DNA of 64,000 nt from CAZDKK01 sp964506245 (GTDB taxonomy: Bacteria > Eisenbacteria > RBG-16-71-46 > CAIMUX01 > WJJG01). The stretch is taken from the NCBI GenBank assembly GCA_964506245.1, contig CAZDKK010000010.1, positions 1-64,000 of the forward strand. Direction: 5' to 3'. This document shows positions 8,684-17,589 of the stretch, in pieces. Position numbers and translations under genes: made by a program. The notes below the pieces were generated by a model, which had not been told where the DNA came from, made no database searches, and saw only the letters and a list, made by a program, of their open reading frames with translations. Each line of letters opens with the position of its first letter. The stretch's first letter is position 1.

Positions 8684-9978
8684 GATCCTGGCGGCCAGCG
8701 TGGGCGGCGCTGCTGTGCGCGCTGGGGCTGGCCGCGGTGCAGGCGGCCGGCGCCGGGTCACCGCTGCGCTTGACGCTCAGCGCCGAGGGTGAGCAGCGGC
8801 GCGCCCTGATCCAGGATGGCCCGCTGACGCGATCGGCCGCGACGTGCGGCGCGCGACTCACCTATGACGATCGGCTCCACCTCCACGGCACGGTCGACGT
8901 GCGCTGGCGGGGCGACCATGTCCTTCCCGAGCGCGACCGGGTCTTCCTGGCGGAGGGGTACATCGGCTTGGCCGCGGGGCCGGCCGAGATCGCGCTGGGG
9001 CGCCAGCAGGTGCGCTGGGGCCGCCTGGACAGCCTCAAGCCCACCGACATCTTCCGCCGCCGCGACCTCGTCGATCCCCTGGAGGATCGCGACGAGCCGC
9101 TCTGGGTTGCACGCCTCGACCTCTACGCCGGGGCCGCGACGCTGGAAGCGGTCTCGGTGGCGCAGTTCGAGCCCGACATCCTCTCTTACGACGAGCGCAA
9201 CCCGTGGTGCCTCTTCCCGGATTCGGTGACCGTGCCCGGGTGGCGCAATCTGCCGGCGGAGTTCGACGAAGGACGGCAGGTGGCGCCCGAGGAAGGGTTG
9301 GCGTCGGCGGAGCACGGGCTGCGGCTGGATCTGCATGCGGGAGGCTGGGACCTGGGCACGTGCGTGGGCTGGGTGCATGACCGGATGCCGACGCTGGTCG
9401 CGCCGGCCGAGTCGCTGCTCACCCCCGACGGGCACGCGCGCGTCCGCGTGGACCTGGCCTACGCGCGGATCATGGTCGCGGGCGTCGATCTGGCCCGTGC
9501 GCTCGGGCCCGGAACGCTGCGCGCGGAGGCGGCGCGGACGTGGCCCGAGGGGGTCGGCGGCGAGGAGGCCGAGCCGCCTTACGTGCGTGCCGGCGCCGGC
9601 GTCGATCGCACCTTCTCCTGGCTGGGTGAGGGCTGGGACCTCACGCTGATGCTGCAGTATGCCTACGACGAGGGTTGGACCGAGTCCGGGCAAGCGGGGC
9701 CGGCGGGATATCGGCATCTGTACCGGCATGGCGGGCTCGGGCGCCTCCGCATCGAGCCCGGCCCCTCGACGCGCTTCGATGTCGAGACCCTCTTCGACCT
9801 CGAGCGCCGGGATCGATTCACCAAGATCGAGCTCGACTGGACGCATGGATCGGGGTTCGGCTTCCGCGCCGGCGTGATGCTGGTGGACGGGGCCACCGAC
9901 GGGCTGCTGGGGCGATTCCGCGACAACGACGAGGTGAGGCTGCTGGTGCGCTACGCTTGGTCGACCGGCACGCGCTGA
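8680..9978 (+). CDS. Outer-membrane beta-barrel protein (DUF1302-like porin)
   Basis: A 432-residue exported protein with a signal peptide (residues 1-24, cleavage near VQAAGA). It then shows alternating hydrophobic/polar strands rich in aromatic girdle residues to the C-terminus (LLVRYAWSTGTR). Motifs such as GRQQVRWGRLDSLKPTDIF resemble DUF1302-type porins that accompany lipid-export RND/LolA systems. It is the last gene of the four-gene overlapping operon starting at 4702 (ATGA overlap at 8680), which suggests the outer-membrane end of one trans-envelope pathway. The substrate is unknown. Confidence 0.75.
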   Translation: MRSWRPAWAALLCALGLAAVQAAGAGSPLRLTLSAEGEQRRALIQDGPLTRSAATCGARLTYDDRLHLHGTVDVRWRGDHVLPERDRVFLAEGYIGLAAGPAEIALGRQQVRWGRLDSLKPTDIFRRRDLVDPLEDRDEPLWVARLDLYAGAATLEAVSVAQFEPDILSYDERNPWCLFPDSVTVPGWRNLPAEFDEGRQVAPEEGLASAEHGLRLDLHAGGWDLGTCVGWVHDRMPTLVAPAESLLTPDGHARVRVDLAYARIMVAGVDLARALGPGTLRAEAARTWPEGVGGEEAEPPYVRAGAGVDRTFSWLGEGWDLTLMLQYAYDEGWTESGQAGPAGYRHLYRHGGLGRLRIEPGPSTRFDVETLFDLERRDRFTKIELDWTHGSGFGFRAGVMLVDGATDGLLGRFRDNDEVRLLVRYAWSTGTR

Positions 9979-10036
9979 CCCGGCAGGACGGCGCGCCCAC
10001 GTCCGCTGGGAGCACGGCACCGCCCGCTATCGCCGG

Positions 10037-10066
10037 TTGACCCCAGCGATGGCGCTTCCGTATTCT
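10037..10066 (+). promoter_or_regulatory. Candidate sigma70-type promoter
   Basis: TTGACC (10037-10042), an 18-nt spacer and TATTCT (10061-10066), 62 bases upstream of the secreted protein start at 10128. The -35 box is nearly consensus. The direct repeat CTAGCTCGC / TTAGCTCGC lies just downstream. Confidence 0.45.
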
Positions 10067-10127
10067 TAGCTCGCAACCCTAGCTCGCTTGGTCGATCCTT
10101 CACCCCCTGACACCGGGAGGTTCTGCC

Positions 10128-11180
10128 ATGCGCACCTGCATCGTTGCCCTGCTCTTTCTCCTCGCCCTGGCGCCTGCCCACGCGCAGCGGCTCTTCGTCG
10201 GTCTCGAGACCACGCCGGCCCAGTGGACGAAGTCGTCGGACCTGAGCGGCTTCCCCAACGTGACGTGGGCGAATCACTTCTTCTTCGAAGTGAGCGGCGC
10301 CGCCGCCACACCCGACGGCCGGCTCTACCTGTGCAACGGGGCCTTCACGACCCACCTCTACCAGTCCACGCTGCTGGGTCCGCCGCAGCAGCTGAGCACG
10401 ATCAGCGTGGACATCCATGCCCTGGCCTACGGACGCAACACGCTGTGGGGTTACTCCAACTTCGCGGAGCCCAAGGGCATCTACGCGATCGACCCCACCA
10501 CGGGCGCCGCGACGCTGGTGCTCGACATCTACACCGGCACCGGTTTCCGCTTCTTCGGGCTCGACTACAACACGGTCGATGACAAGCTATACGGCTACAC
10601 CGAGTACGGCGTCTCCGGTCTCTACAGCATCGACATCGACACCGGGGAGATGACCTTCATCGTCGGCCCGATTCCGGCGGCCAACAGCCAGGGACGTGCC
10701 CTCGCGGTCGGCAACAACACCGTGTATGTTGCCGCGACGCGGGGCGACGAGAACATCCCCCTCTACGCCTACGATCTGACCCAGGGCACCGGCGGGCAGT
10801 GGGTCGGCTTCACCCAGCCCTACCCGACACAGCACGCGACCGGCGGGGCGACGTGGATCCCCGATCCGGCGGCGAGTGTGGGGGAGCGGTCGGCGACAGA
10901 ACCGCGGTTGCGGCTGGAGCGCGTGTGGCCCAATCCGGCGAGCGGGTCGGCCGAGCTGCTCTTCAAGCAGGCCAGCGCGGGGCCCGTGCGGTTGGAGATT
11001 CTAGATGCAGCCGGACGGCTGGTGGCAGCGCTTGCCGCCGGTGACCAGGCTGCTGGGGAGCACGTCCTGCGTTGGGACGGCCGGGATCGTTCCGGGACCC
11101 AGGCCCCGGCCGGGGCCTACTACGCCCGTCTGAGCACCGGGGGAGAAGCGGCCACCCGAACGATCTTGATCGTGCGATAG
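10128..11180 (+). CDS. Secreted protein with FlgD-like Ig C-terminal sorting domain
   Basis: A 350-residue exported protein. A signal peptide (residues 1-19, cleavage after AHA) leads into a repeat-rich region around 20-255 with recurring aromatic/Gly strands (SIDIDTGEMTFIVGP, AIDPTTGAATLVLDI), suggesting a beta-propeller-like fold. Residues 265-350 are a FlgD-like Ig domain: an RVWPNPASG entry, then LEILDAAGRLV, LRWDGRDRSG and GAYYARL, ending in TILIVR. This C-terminal domain is shared with five Omp28-like proteins and one other protein in the window and probably directs export or anchoring. The enzymatic role, if any, is unknown. Confidence 0.75.
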   Translation: MRTCIVALLFLLALAPAHAQRLFVGLETTPAQWTKSSDLSGFPNVTWANHFFFEVSGAAATPDGRLYLCNGAFTTHLYQSTLLGPPQQLSTISVDIHALAYGRNTLWGYSNFAEPKGIYAIDPTTGAATLVLDIYTGTGFRFFGLDYNTVDDKLYGYTEYGVSGLYSIDIDTGEMTFIVGPIPAANSQGRALAVGNNTVYVAATRGDENIPLYAYDLTQGTGGQWVGFTQPYPTQHATGGATWIPDPAASVGERSATEPRLRLERVWPNPASGSAELLFKQASAGPVRLEILDAAGRLVAALAAGDQAAGEHVLRWDGRDRSGTQAPAGAYYARLSTGGEAATRTILIVR

Positions 11181-11202
11181 GCACGGCGCGTCCAGGGCCG
11201 AA

Positions 11203-11976
11203 TCAGGACATACCCACCGGTTGGCCGTCCACGGACGGCTCACCGCGATCGTCCAGGGCAGGAGTGTACTTGTGCAGGGTCCTCAGGATCAGGAAGATCG
11301 CCAGACTCACGATTCCGATGTCGTTCCAGAGTTCGTCACCGAAGGGCCGCTTGTCCAGACGGGTGTCGGTCGCCACTTCGAGCAGGTAGAACACGGCGAC
11401 GATGCAGAAGAGGGTCCGGTACTCCCGCCGGAGCACCCGGCGGAGGTTGAACGGCAGGACGGGAGCGGCCCAGAGCCGGAAGCGCGGAATCAGTGCCGGC
11501 GTGGCGCTTGCCCAGCGCAGGTAGGGCTCTCCGAACTTCTCGGTGAGGAACGCCTCTTCCGCCAGGATGATGCGTTCGTAGTAGAGCGCGAAGGCGAGGC
11601 TGTAGACGATCGGGATCCACGGCACCCGCAGGAAAAGAGCGGGCCCGAGTCCCACCAGGAAGTTCCCGAGATAGAGCGGATGCCTCACGATCGAGTAGAT
11701 CCCCGTCGTGTTCAGGGAGTCAGCCACTTGCCGCCGGGTGTTGCGGCCGGAGGTACGCCGCGCGGCGAACCCGACCGCGACGACGCGCGTGCCGAGCCCC
11801 AAGAGGGAGGCAGACAGGCAGAGCATCTCCCAGGCCGTATCCCAGCGATGATCGCCAAATAGATACGTGTAGTGCTCGAGGCCGAGGGCAAGCAGCGGGA
11901 CCGCGGCCAGGGGGATGAAGCTGCGCCAGCGGAAGAGCCAGTCACCCGCTGCCCGCATGTTCTCGTTCAGCGGCAT
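11203..11976 (-). CDS. Isoprenylcysteine/phospholipid methyltransferase-family membrane protein
   Basis: A 257-residue membrane protein with several TM helices and the ICMT/PEMT-type SAM-binding region: GIYSIVRHPLYLGNFLVGLG, followed by a YYERIILAEEAFLTEKFGEPYLRW helix. These RHP-Y and EE motifs define the family; substrates in bacteria are mostly unknown. The minus-strand ATG at 11976 is preceded by GGGAGAGAGG. A much longer frame extends upstream, but it is antisense or alternate-frame to ccsA and is not coding. The stop lies 22 bases from the convergent FlgD-tagged gene. Confidence 0.8.
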   Translation of the reverse strand: MPLNENMRAAGDWLFRWRSFIPLAAVPLLALGLEHYTYLFGDHRWDTAWEMLCLSASLLGLGTRVVAVGFAARRTSGRNTRRQVADSLNTTGIYSIVRHPLYLGNFLVGLGPALFLRVPWIPIVYSLAFALYYERIILAEEAFLTEKFGEPYLRWASATPALIPRFRLWAAPVLPFNLRRVLRREYRTLFCIVAVFYLLEVATDTRLDKRPFGDELWNDIGIVSLAIFLILRTLHKYTPALDDRGEPSVDGQPVGMS

Positions 11977-12008
11977 CCTCTCTCCCTTCTGCAGGCCCGC
12001 GTCCAGGC

Positions 12009-12824
12009 CTACCCCGTTGTCTCGTAGGCGTGCTGTCCCCCGAGGAAGAGGTTTCCGAGGAACGAGAGGATCACCATCGCGAAGCCGATGATCGCGAGGA
12101 TCGCCGCACGCCGCCCCTGCCAGCCGCGCTTGTAGCGCGCGTGCAGGTAGCCCGTGTAGAAGAGCCAGATGATCAGGGAGCCGACCTCCTTCGGGTCCCA
12201 GCTCCAGAAGCTGCCCCAAGCGTTGTAGGCCCAGATGGCGCCGGCGAAAAGCGCTCCCAGCGTGAACAGCGGGTAGCCGATCGAGATGGCCGTGCGATTC
12301 AAACCGTCCAGGCGGGCGAGTTCTTGCGGGGTGGTAGCGGGTCTGCGCTCCTTGATGAGGTAGTAGATCGCGATGCCGCACGAAACCGCGAAGGCGCCCT
12401 CGGCCACCGCGGCCATCGACACGTGGATGTAGAGCCAGTAGCTCTGGAGCGCGGGCACGAGCTGCTGGTTGATATGCTTGGGCAGCAGCGATGCGATGGC
12501 CATGATGGCGATGACCATCGGCGCCACAAAGGAGCCCAGCGTGAAGCGCCGGGTGCGCGCCACGAGCCAGGCCAGGCAGAGCGCGGCCATCCAGGACATG
12601 ACGCTGGCATACTCGTGCATGGCGACCAGCGGAAGGTGGCCGGAGAGGTGCCAGCGGATGCCCAGAGCCACGAGCTGCAGCAGCGATCCGGCCAGCAATC
12701 CGCCCACGCCGATCCATCCGAACACGGCGCGGCCGGTGCCGCTGCGAATCAGGAACGCCGCAAAGGCGGCAACATAGACCGCGAACGCCGCGGTGAAGAA
12801 GGCGACATCAAGCGTGCCCGTCAC
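12009..12824 (-). CDS. ccsA: System II cytochrome c biogenesis protein CcsA (ResC-like)
   Basis: A 271-residue polytopic membrane protein that handles haem and, with ResB, attaches it to apocytochrome c outside the membrane. The tryptophan-rich WWD-type loop AYNAWGSFWSWDPKE is present, together with conserved histidines on both sides (AMHEYAS and YIHVSM; YLHARY). Length and order of eight TM segments suit CcsA rather than CcmC. It follows resB by 68 bases on the same strand, which is the usual pairing. Client cytochromes include the tetraheme protein at 1699. Confidence 0.93.
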   Translation of the reverse strand: MTGTLDVAFFTAAFAVYVAAFAAFLIRSGTGRAVFGWIGVGGLLAGSLLQLVALGIRWHLSGHLPLVAMHEYASVMSWMAALCLAWLVARTRRFTLGSFVAPMVIAIMAIASLLPKHINQQLVPALQSYWLYIHVSMAAVAEGAFAVSCGIAIYYLIKERRPATTPQELARLDGLNRTAISIGYPLFTLGALFAGAIWAYNAWGSFWSWDPKEVGSLIIWLFYTGYLHARYKRGWQGRRAAILAIIGFAMVILSFLGNLFLGGQHAYETTG

Positions 12825-12892
12825 GTTCTGTTCACCCCTTGCTCAGGTTGGGCGGCCTCTGGCCGCGGTCTATCCCTCCGGGTCGCCGGTCC

Positions 12893-14569
12893 TCACGCGG
12901 GCGGCCAGTGCTTCAGCAGGCTGGCGCCGAGGTCCGTAACGCCCGCATCCCAGGCCCGTTGACCCGGTCCCCCCGCGCTGCGTGCGGGCAGAACGGCTGC
13001 CCTGGAGTCGCGCGCGGGCCGGTCCCCTTCCCCCCGGTCCTGCGGCGTTGCACCGGCGTGGACCAGCGCGAGTTCCCACTCGCCCCGTGCCTCATCTGGG
13101 CGCCGGACGCGCAGCCACACCCGTTCGTGCCGGAGCGTGAAGGACAGGAGCGTGCCCAGAGTCATCACCGCGAATCCCACCCAGACCCAGGCCGACCCCG
13201 GGTGCGTGGCGATGTCGAGCCCCGTCTGCATGAAGGGATCGTAGTCGCTGAACCGCACAGGCAGGTCCGGACCCGCCCCGACCGGCATCTCCGGGTGCAG
13301 CAGGAAATACCAGCTCGATCCGGCCGGGGCGTCGCCAAGGAAGAAGTTGATGCGCACGGCGGGATTGCGGGGCTCGTCCGACCCCAGGTGGAACGTACCG
13401 GCCTCGACGCGAAAATCGGCCAGGAAGGTGTCGATTTCGACGCTGTACGGCGTGCCAGCCAGCGCGACGCGCTGCCCCGGATGGAGCGTGATGCCGGTCG
13501 GGTTCTGGAACGTGCCGCGCACGGGCTCGTGGGGCGGCTTCATCATGCCTTCGGGCGCCCCGGGCCGTGTGCCCGCCGGGTGATGCGGCGGGCTCGCATC
13601 GGCGGCATCCGCAGCCTCGGCTGCGCCAGCCCGGGGGGCGTCCCCGCGCTCGGGATCCCACACGGTGCCCGGGGCGGGCATGTCGTAGGTGAGCATGAGC
13701 GAGCGCACACGGGTGGGGTCCCCGCGGTAGCTCGATTGGTAGATGCTGCGACCGCGATAGCGCAGCGGCCGGTTCACCTCGATCTCGGCCGAGCGCAACA
13801 GGGTATCGTCGCGCATCAGTCGCACGGAGGAGACGTAGTCGGCGACCTGTCCGTCGGGGGCCAGCTCGATACGGAAATCGTCCAGCACGATGCGTGCGTC
13901 CGTGCCAGGGATCCAGGCGGACTCGCCGGCGCTCAGCCAGGCGGTGCCGGACGTCCCCGAGGAGGCCATGACCAGGCCACCGATCACGAGGCACAGGAAC
14001 CCGACGTGCGTGAACACGGAGCCGAGGCGCGCGATGCCGAAGCGGCTGCCTCCGATGAACCAGGCCCCGCCGGATTCGGCGCGGCGCAGGGCGAACCCGC
14101 GGCGGCGCAGCATGCTCTCGATCGCGGCAGGAGCGGGCTCAACCGCGGTTCGCCAACCCACGGCCCGCGGTCCATCGAACTCCCCAGCAACCGGGTCGGG
14201 CAGCGTGAAAGCCAGCCGCCACTGGCGTCGCCATCGCTTGATCACGCACGCGAAGAGGCTGAGCGACAGCAGCGCGAGCAATGTCCGGAAGACCAGGCAG
14301 CGGAAGGGATGCTCGGGGACGACGTGGATCAGGATCCACACCAGGGGATCCCCGGCCCGGTCGGGGTAACGCAGCCGGGCCATCTCGCCCCGTAATGGAA
14401 TCTGATCGGTGATGAGGATGCCCAGAATGCTCGCCACGGCGAGGGCGATGATCACGAAGAGGGCGAAGCTGGTGTCGCTGAGCAACTCGTACAGCGCGGT
14501 TATCGGGCTGACGCGCGGTCGGTTCTCGCTCGCATCCTTCCCGGTCTCGGGCCGTGGGTCAGGCGCCAT
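12893..14569 (-). CDS. resB: System II cytochrome c biogenesis protein ResB (Ccs1)
   Basis: A 558-residue membrane protein, partner of CcsA in the haem lyase complex. TM helices occur near residues 30-50 (SFALFVIIALAVASILGILI), 90-110, 195-215 (FTHVGFLCLVIGG) and near the C-terminus (AWVWVGFAVMTLGTLLSF). A large periplasmic domain in between contains ResB-typical strands (INRPLRYRG-like: VNRPLRYRGRSIYQSSY). The domain around residues 315-350 is rich in Ala, Pro and His. The ATG at 14569 was chosen because the frame upstream has no membrane or family similarity. Confidence 0.88.
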   Translation of the reverse strand: MAPDPRPETGKDASENRPRVSPITALYELLSDTSFALFVIIALAVASILGILITDQIPLRGEMARLRYPDRAGDPLVWILIHVVPEHPFRCLVFRTLLALLSLSLFACVIKRWRRQWRLAFTLPDPVAGEFDGPRAVGWRTAVEPAPAAIESMLRRRGFALRRAESGGAWFIGGSRFGIARLGSVFTHVGFLCLVIGGLVMASSGTSGTAWLSAGESAWIPGTDARIVLDDFRIELAPDGQVADYVSSVRLMRDDTLLRSAEIEVNRPLRYRGRSIYQSSYRGDPTRVRSLMLTYDMPAPGTVWDPERGDAPRAGAAEAADAADASPPHHPAGTRPGAPEGMMKPPHEPVRGTFQNPTGITLHPGQRVALAGTPYSVEIDTFLADFRVEAGTFHLGSDEPRNPAVRINFFLGDAPAGSSWYFLLHPEMPVGAGPDLPVRFSDYDPFMQTGLDIATHPGSAWVWVGFAVMTLGTLLSFTLRHERVWLRVRRPDEARGEWELALVHAGATPQDRGEGDRPARDSRAAVLPARSAGGPGQRAWDAGVTDLGASLLKHWPPA

Positions 14570-14750
14570 GAGCCTTCGGAGCCTCCGTCGCGGTCCAGTC
14601 GGGAGGGGCCGGCCGGCGGCAGCCGGCCGGTGTCCCGCGTGCCGGTCGATCCGGCACCGGGTGACTGAACCATACAGAAGCGCCAAAGGTCCCGCACCCG
14701 GAAACCCGCGGGCGGGATCTGGCGGTCGCCTGACTGTGGGTAGCCGGCGC

Positions 14751-15113
14751 CTAGCCCTTGGTCCCCTGGCGCTGCCCCGTCGCCGGGCCCACGTAGAAGA
14801 GGTAGTCCTTGTTCTCGAAGAAGCCCCGCGGGTTCTCACCCTCCCGCTGAAGGTGCTCCAGGAGCTGGGCCTCCTCGTCCTCGGACAGCCGCCGCAGCAG
14901 GCCCGCCTGCCGCAGCTCGGCCATCGCCGCCTGAACGTCCATCGCCTGGTCCGGCTGGAGATCGAACTGGCTCAGATCGTTCAGGCAGACGAAGCCGATG
15001 CCGCGGATGGGGTAGTCGTTTACTTGGCAGTCCTGGTTCGTGATTCGCCAGAACCGGTCGTACAGGCTGCGGTAGATCCGCTGGGCCACATCCGTGTTTT
15101 CCATCACCTGCAT
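14751..15113 (-). CDS. Hypothetical protein, 120 residues
   Basis: A small acidic cytoplasmic protein. I do not recognise a family. It has no signal peptide or TM helix. The middle (ITNQDCQVNDYPIRGIGFVC) carries two cysteines, and the C-terminal half (AMAELRQAGLLRRLSEDEE) looks helical, like a small DNA- or protein-binding module. A good ribosome-binding site (GGGAGG, 5 nt before ATG 15113) supports translation. It lies between resB and the MauE-thioredoxin gene on the same strand, which may make it part of the redox group. Confidence 0.55.
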   Translation of the reverse strand: MQVMENTDVAQRIYRSLYDRFWRITNQDCQVNDYPIRGIGFVCLNDLSQFDLQPDQAMDVQAAMAELRQAGLLRRLSEDEEAQLLEHLQREGENPRGFFENKDYLFYVGPATGQRQGTKG

Positions 15114-15291
15114 GGCACCTCCCGGTCGGGATCGGCGGCGCAACCTCCAACCGGTAGAGGCTTTCGGCATCCTGCCGGCGCCGCGCTCGGCGACGATCGG
15201 CCCCCGCGTGGGCTGACGCCGCACTGAGCTTCGATTCCCGCGCCCGGGACCAAGGGCAAGCCGCGTGCCACTCGGCAGCGCGGTTCGGCCG

Positions 15292-16263
15292 CTAGCCCCG
15301 GGCCGGGGGGAGGGCTGCCAGCGTCTCGTCGGCGGGCGCGATCCGACCCCACCAGGCCCGCCGGAGGATGCCATCGTGCAGGAGGAAGATCGTAGGCAGA
15401 GCGCGGTAGTACTGGCGCAACGCTCGGGGCGAGGCGGACGCCACCGGGAAGCTGGGCAGATGGCACATCCGCCAGGCCTGGGCCTCGCCGGACCCGCCCG
15501 GATGGATCGCTACAACGCGCAGGTCGGCGCGCTGCGCCGCGATATCCTTCAGGACCGGCACACCCGCCTCGCAGGCCGGGCAGTCCGGACCCACCAGGGC
15601 GACCAGCACCCAGCCCTGATCAAGGGGGAAGCGCAGGCCATCGGCGGTCAGTCCGGATAGATCATCGCCCGGTCCGAGGTCCACCACCCACCGGTCGATC
15701 GGCAGGGCGGTCCCGAAGGCCGTGAGGCCGACGGCGGCAAGCACGAGCGGAACCGCGGCGAGCCGCCGCCAGGCGGGAGCGCGCACGCCGCCGGTCAGCC
15801 AGCGGGCCACGGCGGCTCCGCGGCCCGTGGCGGCCCGCTCGCCCGAGGACGCGCGCAGCAACCGGAGCGCGAGCAGCGAGACGGCGATCACGATCACGTC
15901 CTCGATGATTACCTGCTGCGGCCCGCGCTCGACCAGGCGTCCGAAGCAACCGCAGCTCTCCGCGTTGCCCATCGACCAGGCGATCGCCGTGACGGCGATG
16001 AAGCCGAGCATGAGCAGAATCGTCGCGCAGAAGACCAGGCGCGGCCAGAGGAACACGATCAGCCCCACGGCGGCCAGCAGCTCAACGGCGACAAAGAAGT
16101 AGGCCAGGAAGGGCGACCAGGACGCCGGCGTGATGCGGTGCGCGGTGATCTGATCGACGAAGAGGGCTGGATCGCCGGCCTTGGCGAAGGCGGCGACGGC
16201 CAGGACCCCGGCCACATAGAGCCCGAGCAGGTAGGCCACGGGAATCCTATGCCTGAACCCCAT
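15292..16263 (-). CDS. MauE/DoxX-like membrane domain fused to a thioredoxin-like domain
   Basis: A 323-residue protein. Residues 1-180 form a four-to-five-helix MauE/DoxX-type module with the GNAESCGCFGRLVERGP cysteine loop typical of MauE proteins, which handle thiol redox in the envelope. After another TM helix (about 185-210) comes a periplasmic thioredoxin-like domain with the CxxC motif VGPDCPACEAGVPVLKDIA and a cis-Pro region ALPTIFLLHDG. The architecture suggests transfer of electrons or oxidising equivalents across the membrane to periplasmic thiols. It is encoded just after the thioredoxin-like gene at 16358, with a gap of about 94 bases. The ribosome-binding site before ATG 16263 is weak. 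Confidence 0.82.
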   Translation of the reverse strand: MGFRHRIPVAYLLGLYVAGVLAVAAFAKAGDPALFVDQITAHRITPASWSPFLAYFFVAVELLAAVGLIVFLWPRLVFCATILLMLGFIAVTAIAWSMGNAESCGCFGRLVERGPQQVIIEDVIVIAVSLLALRLLRASSGERAATGRGAAVARWLTGGVRAPAWRRLAAVPLVLAAVGLTAFGTALPIDRWVVDLGPGDDLSGLTADGLRFPLDQGWVLVALVGPDCPACEAGVPVLKDIAAQRADLRVVAIHPGGSGEAQAWRMCHLPSFPVASASPRALRQYYRALPTIFLLHDGILRRAWWGRIAPADETLAALPPARG

Positions 16264-16357
16264 TGGTGATAGCCCTGCTGATGGATCGCCCCAGCCGGTC
16301 TGCCAGCCGCCCCGTCCGGTCTGCGGACGGCCCCGCGCCTCTTCCGCTGGTGCCAGC

Positions 16358-17317
16358 CTAATGCTGCTGCGCCCGCGAGAGGATCTCGGCCAGATCCGCC
16401 TCCACGCTGACGTGCGGCTCTTCCTCGATGCGTCCGATCTCCGCCTGATCCACCCGCACGATGAACGTCGGCGTGGCGTAGCCGGCACCGCACGCCTCGA
16501 TCCAGTCAGCGGGTTCCGTTGCGTCCTCGTTGACCGCGATCAGTCTGAGCTTCAGGTGCGGGTTGCCCGCGTGATCGATCGTGCTGAGCAAGGCCGGCAA
16601 GTGCTTCTTGCAGATTTGGCACCAGGTGCCGAAGAAGGCGACGATCTCGACGTCCTCGGCGATGCCGGCGAGGCGCCCGAGCGCGGCCGGATCCGGCGTG
16701 TAGCTCCGCGCGCGCCGCTCGTATGTCGGCTGCCGCGCCAGAAGCGTCGCCAGCGGGATCTCGCCCAGGAGCGGTGCGGCCGGTTCGATCGCGTACTCGT
16801 GATCAGCGGTCTCGAAGGTGATCCGTCCATCGGGGTGACTGACGAAGCTGGCGACCGAGCGGCCCGCGGTCGGGTCGACTCGCCCCGGGCGCCCGTCGCG
16901 GCCCACGACATCGCCGGTCGAGAAGGCGCGCACATCCCCCGAGCCCAGGCTGAGCACCAGGGCCTCCTCCCAGGTCGGGCCGACGAGCAGGAGGAGCTGG
17001 TAGTCGGCGCTGTCGAAGACCTCCCCGCGCGTCGCGCCCGCATCGGCCTGGGATTGGGCGGACCCGGGGCGCGCGGGGGTGGCGGCATCAGCCGACGGCC
17101 GGCGCACGGCCTCCAACTCCGCGTTCTCGATCCAGTAGGGGGTCTCAGCGGCCGTCGCGTTCCCGCCCGGGCGGCCGGCTGGCGGAGCGGTGGCGGCTGG
17201 CGTCTGGGGGCTGGCGGTCCCCGCGCCGGCCGTGCAGGCTACCAGCAGGACAAGTATATGCCGAAGAACAAGTTGCGCTCTGCACCTCGGGGATGCCACC
17301 GTGGCCTGTCCTTGCAT
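16358..17317 (-). CDS. Exported thioredoxin-family protein
   Basis: A 319-residue envelope protein with an N-terminal signal or lipoprotein-like segment (LVLRHILVLLVACTAG, where VACT could be a lipobox). A Pro/Ala-rich linker, a middle domain of unknown type (residues 90-200) and a thioredoxin-like domain at 220-319 follow. The redox motif is FFGTWCQICKKHLPAL and the cis-Pro loop is YATPTFIVR. Family members reduce or isomerise periplasmic disulfides, for instance keeping apocytochrome c thiols reduced; the nearby CcsA/ResB genes fit that role. The start at 17317 has GGGAG about 7 nt upstream. Confidence 0.82.
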   Translation of the reverse strand: MQGQATVASPRCRAQLVLRHILVLLVACTAGAGTASPQTPAATAPPAGRPGGNATAAETPYWIENAELEAVRRPSADAATPARPGSAQSQADAGATRGEVFDSADYQLLLLVGPTWEEALVLSLGSGDVRAFSTGDVVGRDGRPGRVDPTAGRSVASFVSHPDGRITFETADHEYAIEPAAPLLGEIPLATLLARQPTYERRARSYTPDPAALGRLAGIAEDVEIVAFFGTWCQICKKHLPALLSTIDHAGNPHLKLRLIAVNEDATEPADWIEACGAGYATPTFIVRVDQAEIGRIEEEPHVSVEADLAEILSRAQQH

Positions 17318-17589
17318 ACGTAGCTCCCAAATCTCAAGCCTCTGCACGCCCACCGGCGGCACCGCTCAGCCGAAAAACCCCTCGCCGAAATCATCGGTTC
17401 CGCCGGGGAGATCCTCCAGACGGGGCCTGCGTCGCGCCAGGAGGCGCCAGAAACACCGCCGGCTGCCGATCTTGCCGATGGAGGCCGGTGCGTCTGAGTT
17501 CGCCCCGGGGCGGCCAAGGCCAGCGAGCTTACCAGACCCCGGCCCGCGCGCCCAGCGCGAGAGTCGGATCCCGCGGGAGGAACGCGAGC

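Noticed and set aside
11977..12717. N-terminal extension of the methyltransferase frame to 12717
   Set aside because: The extension is an alternate frame across ccsA on the same strand, with Arg/His-rich sequence; a good ribosome-binding site supports the ATG at 11976.
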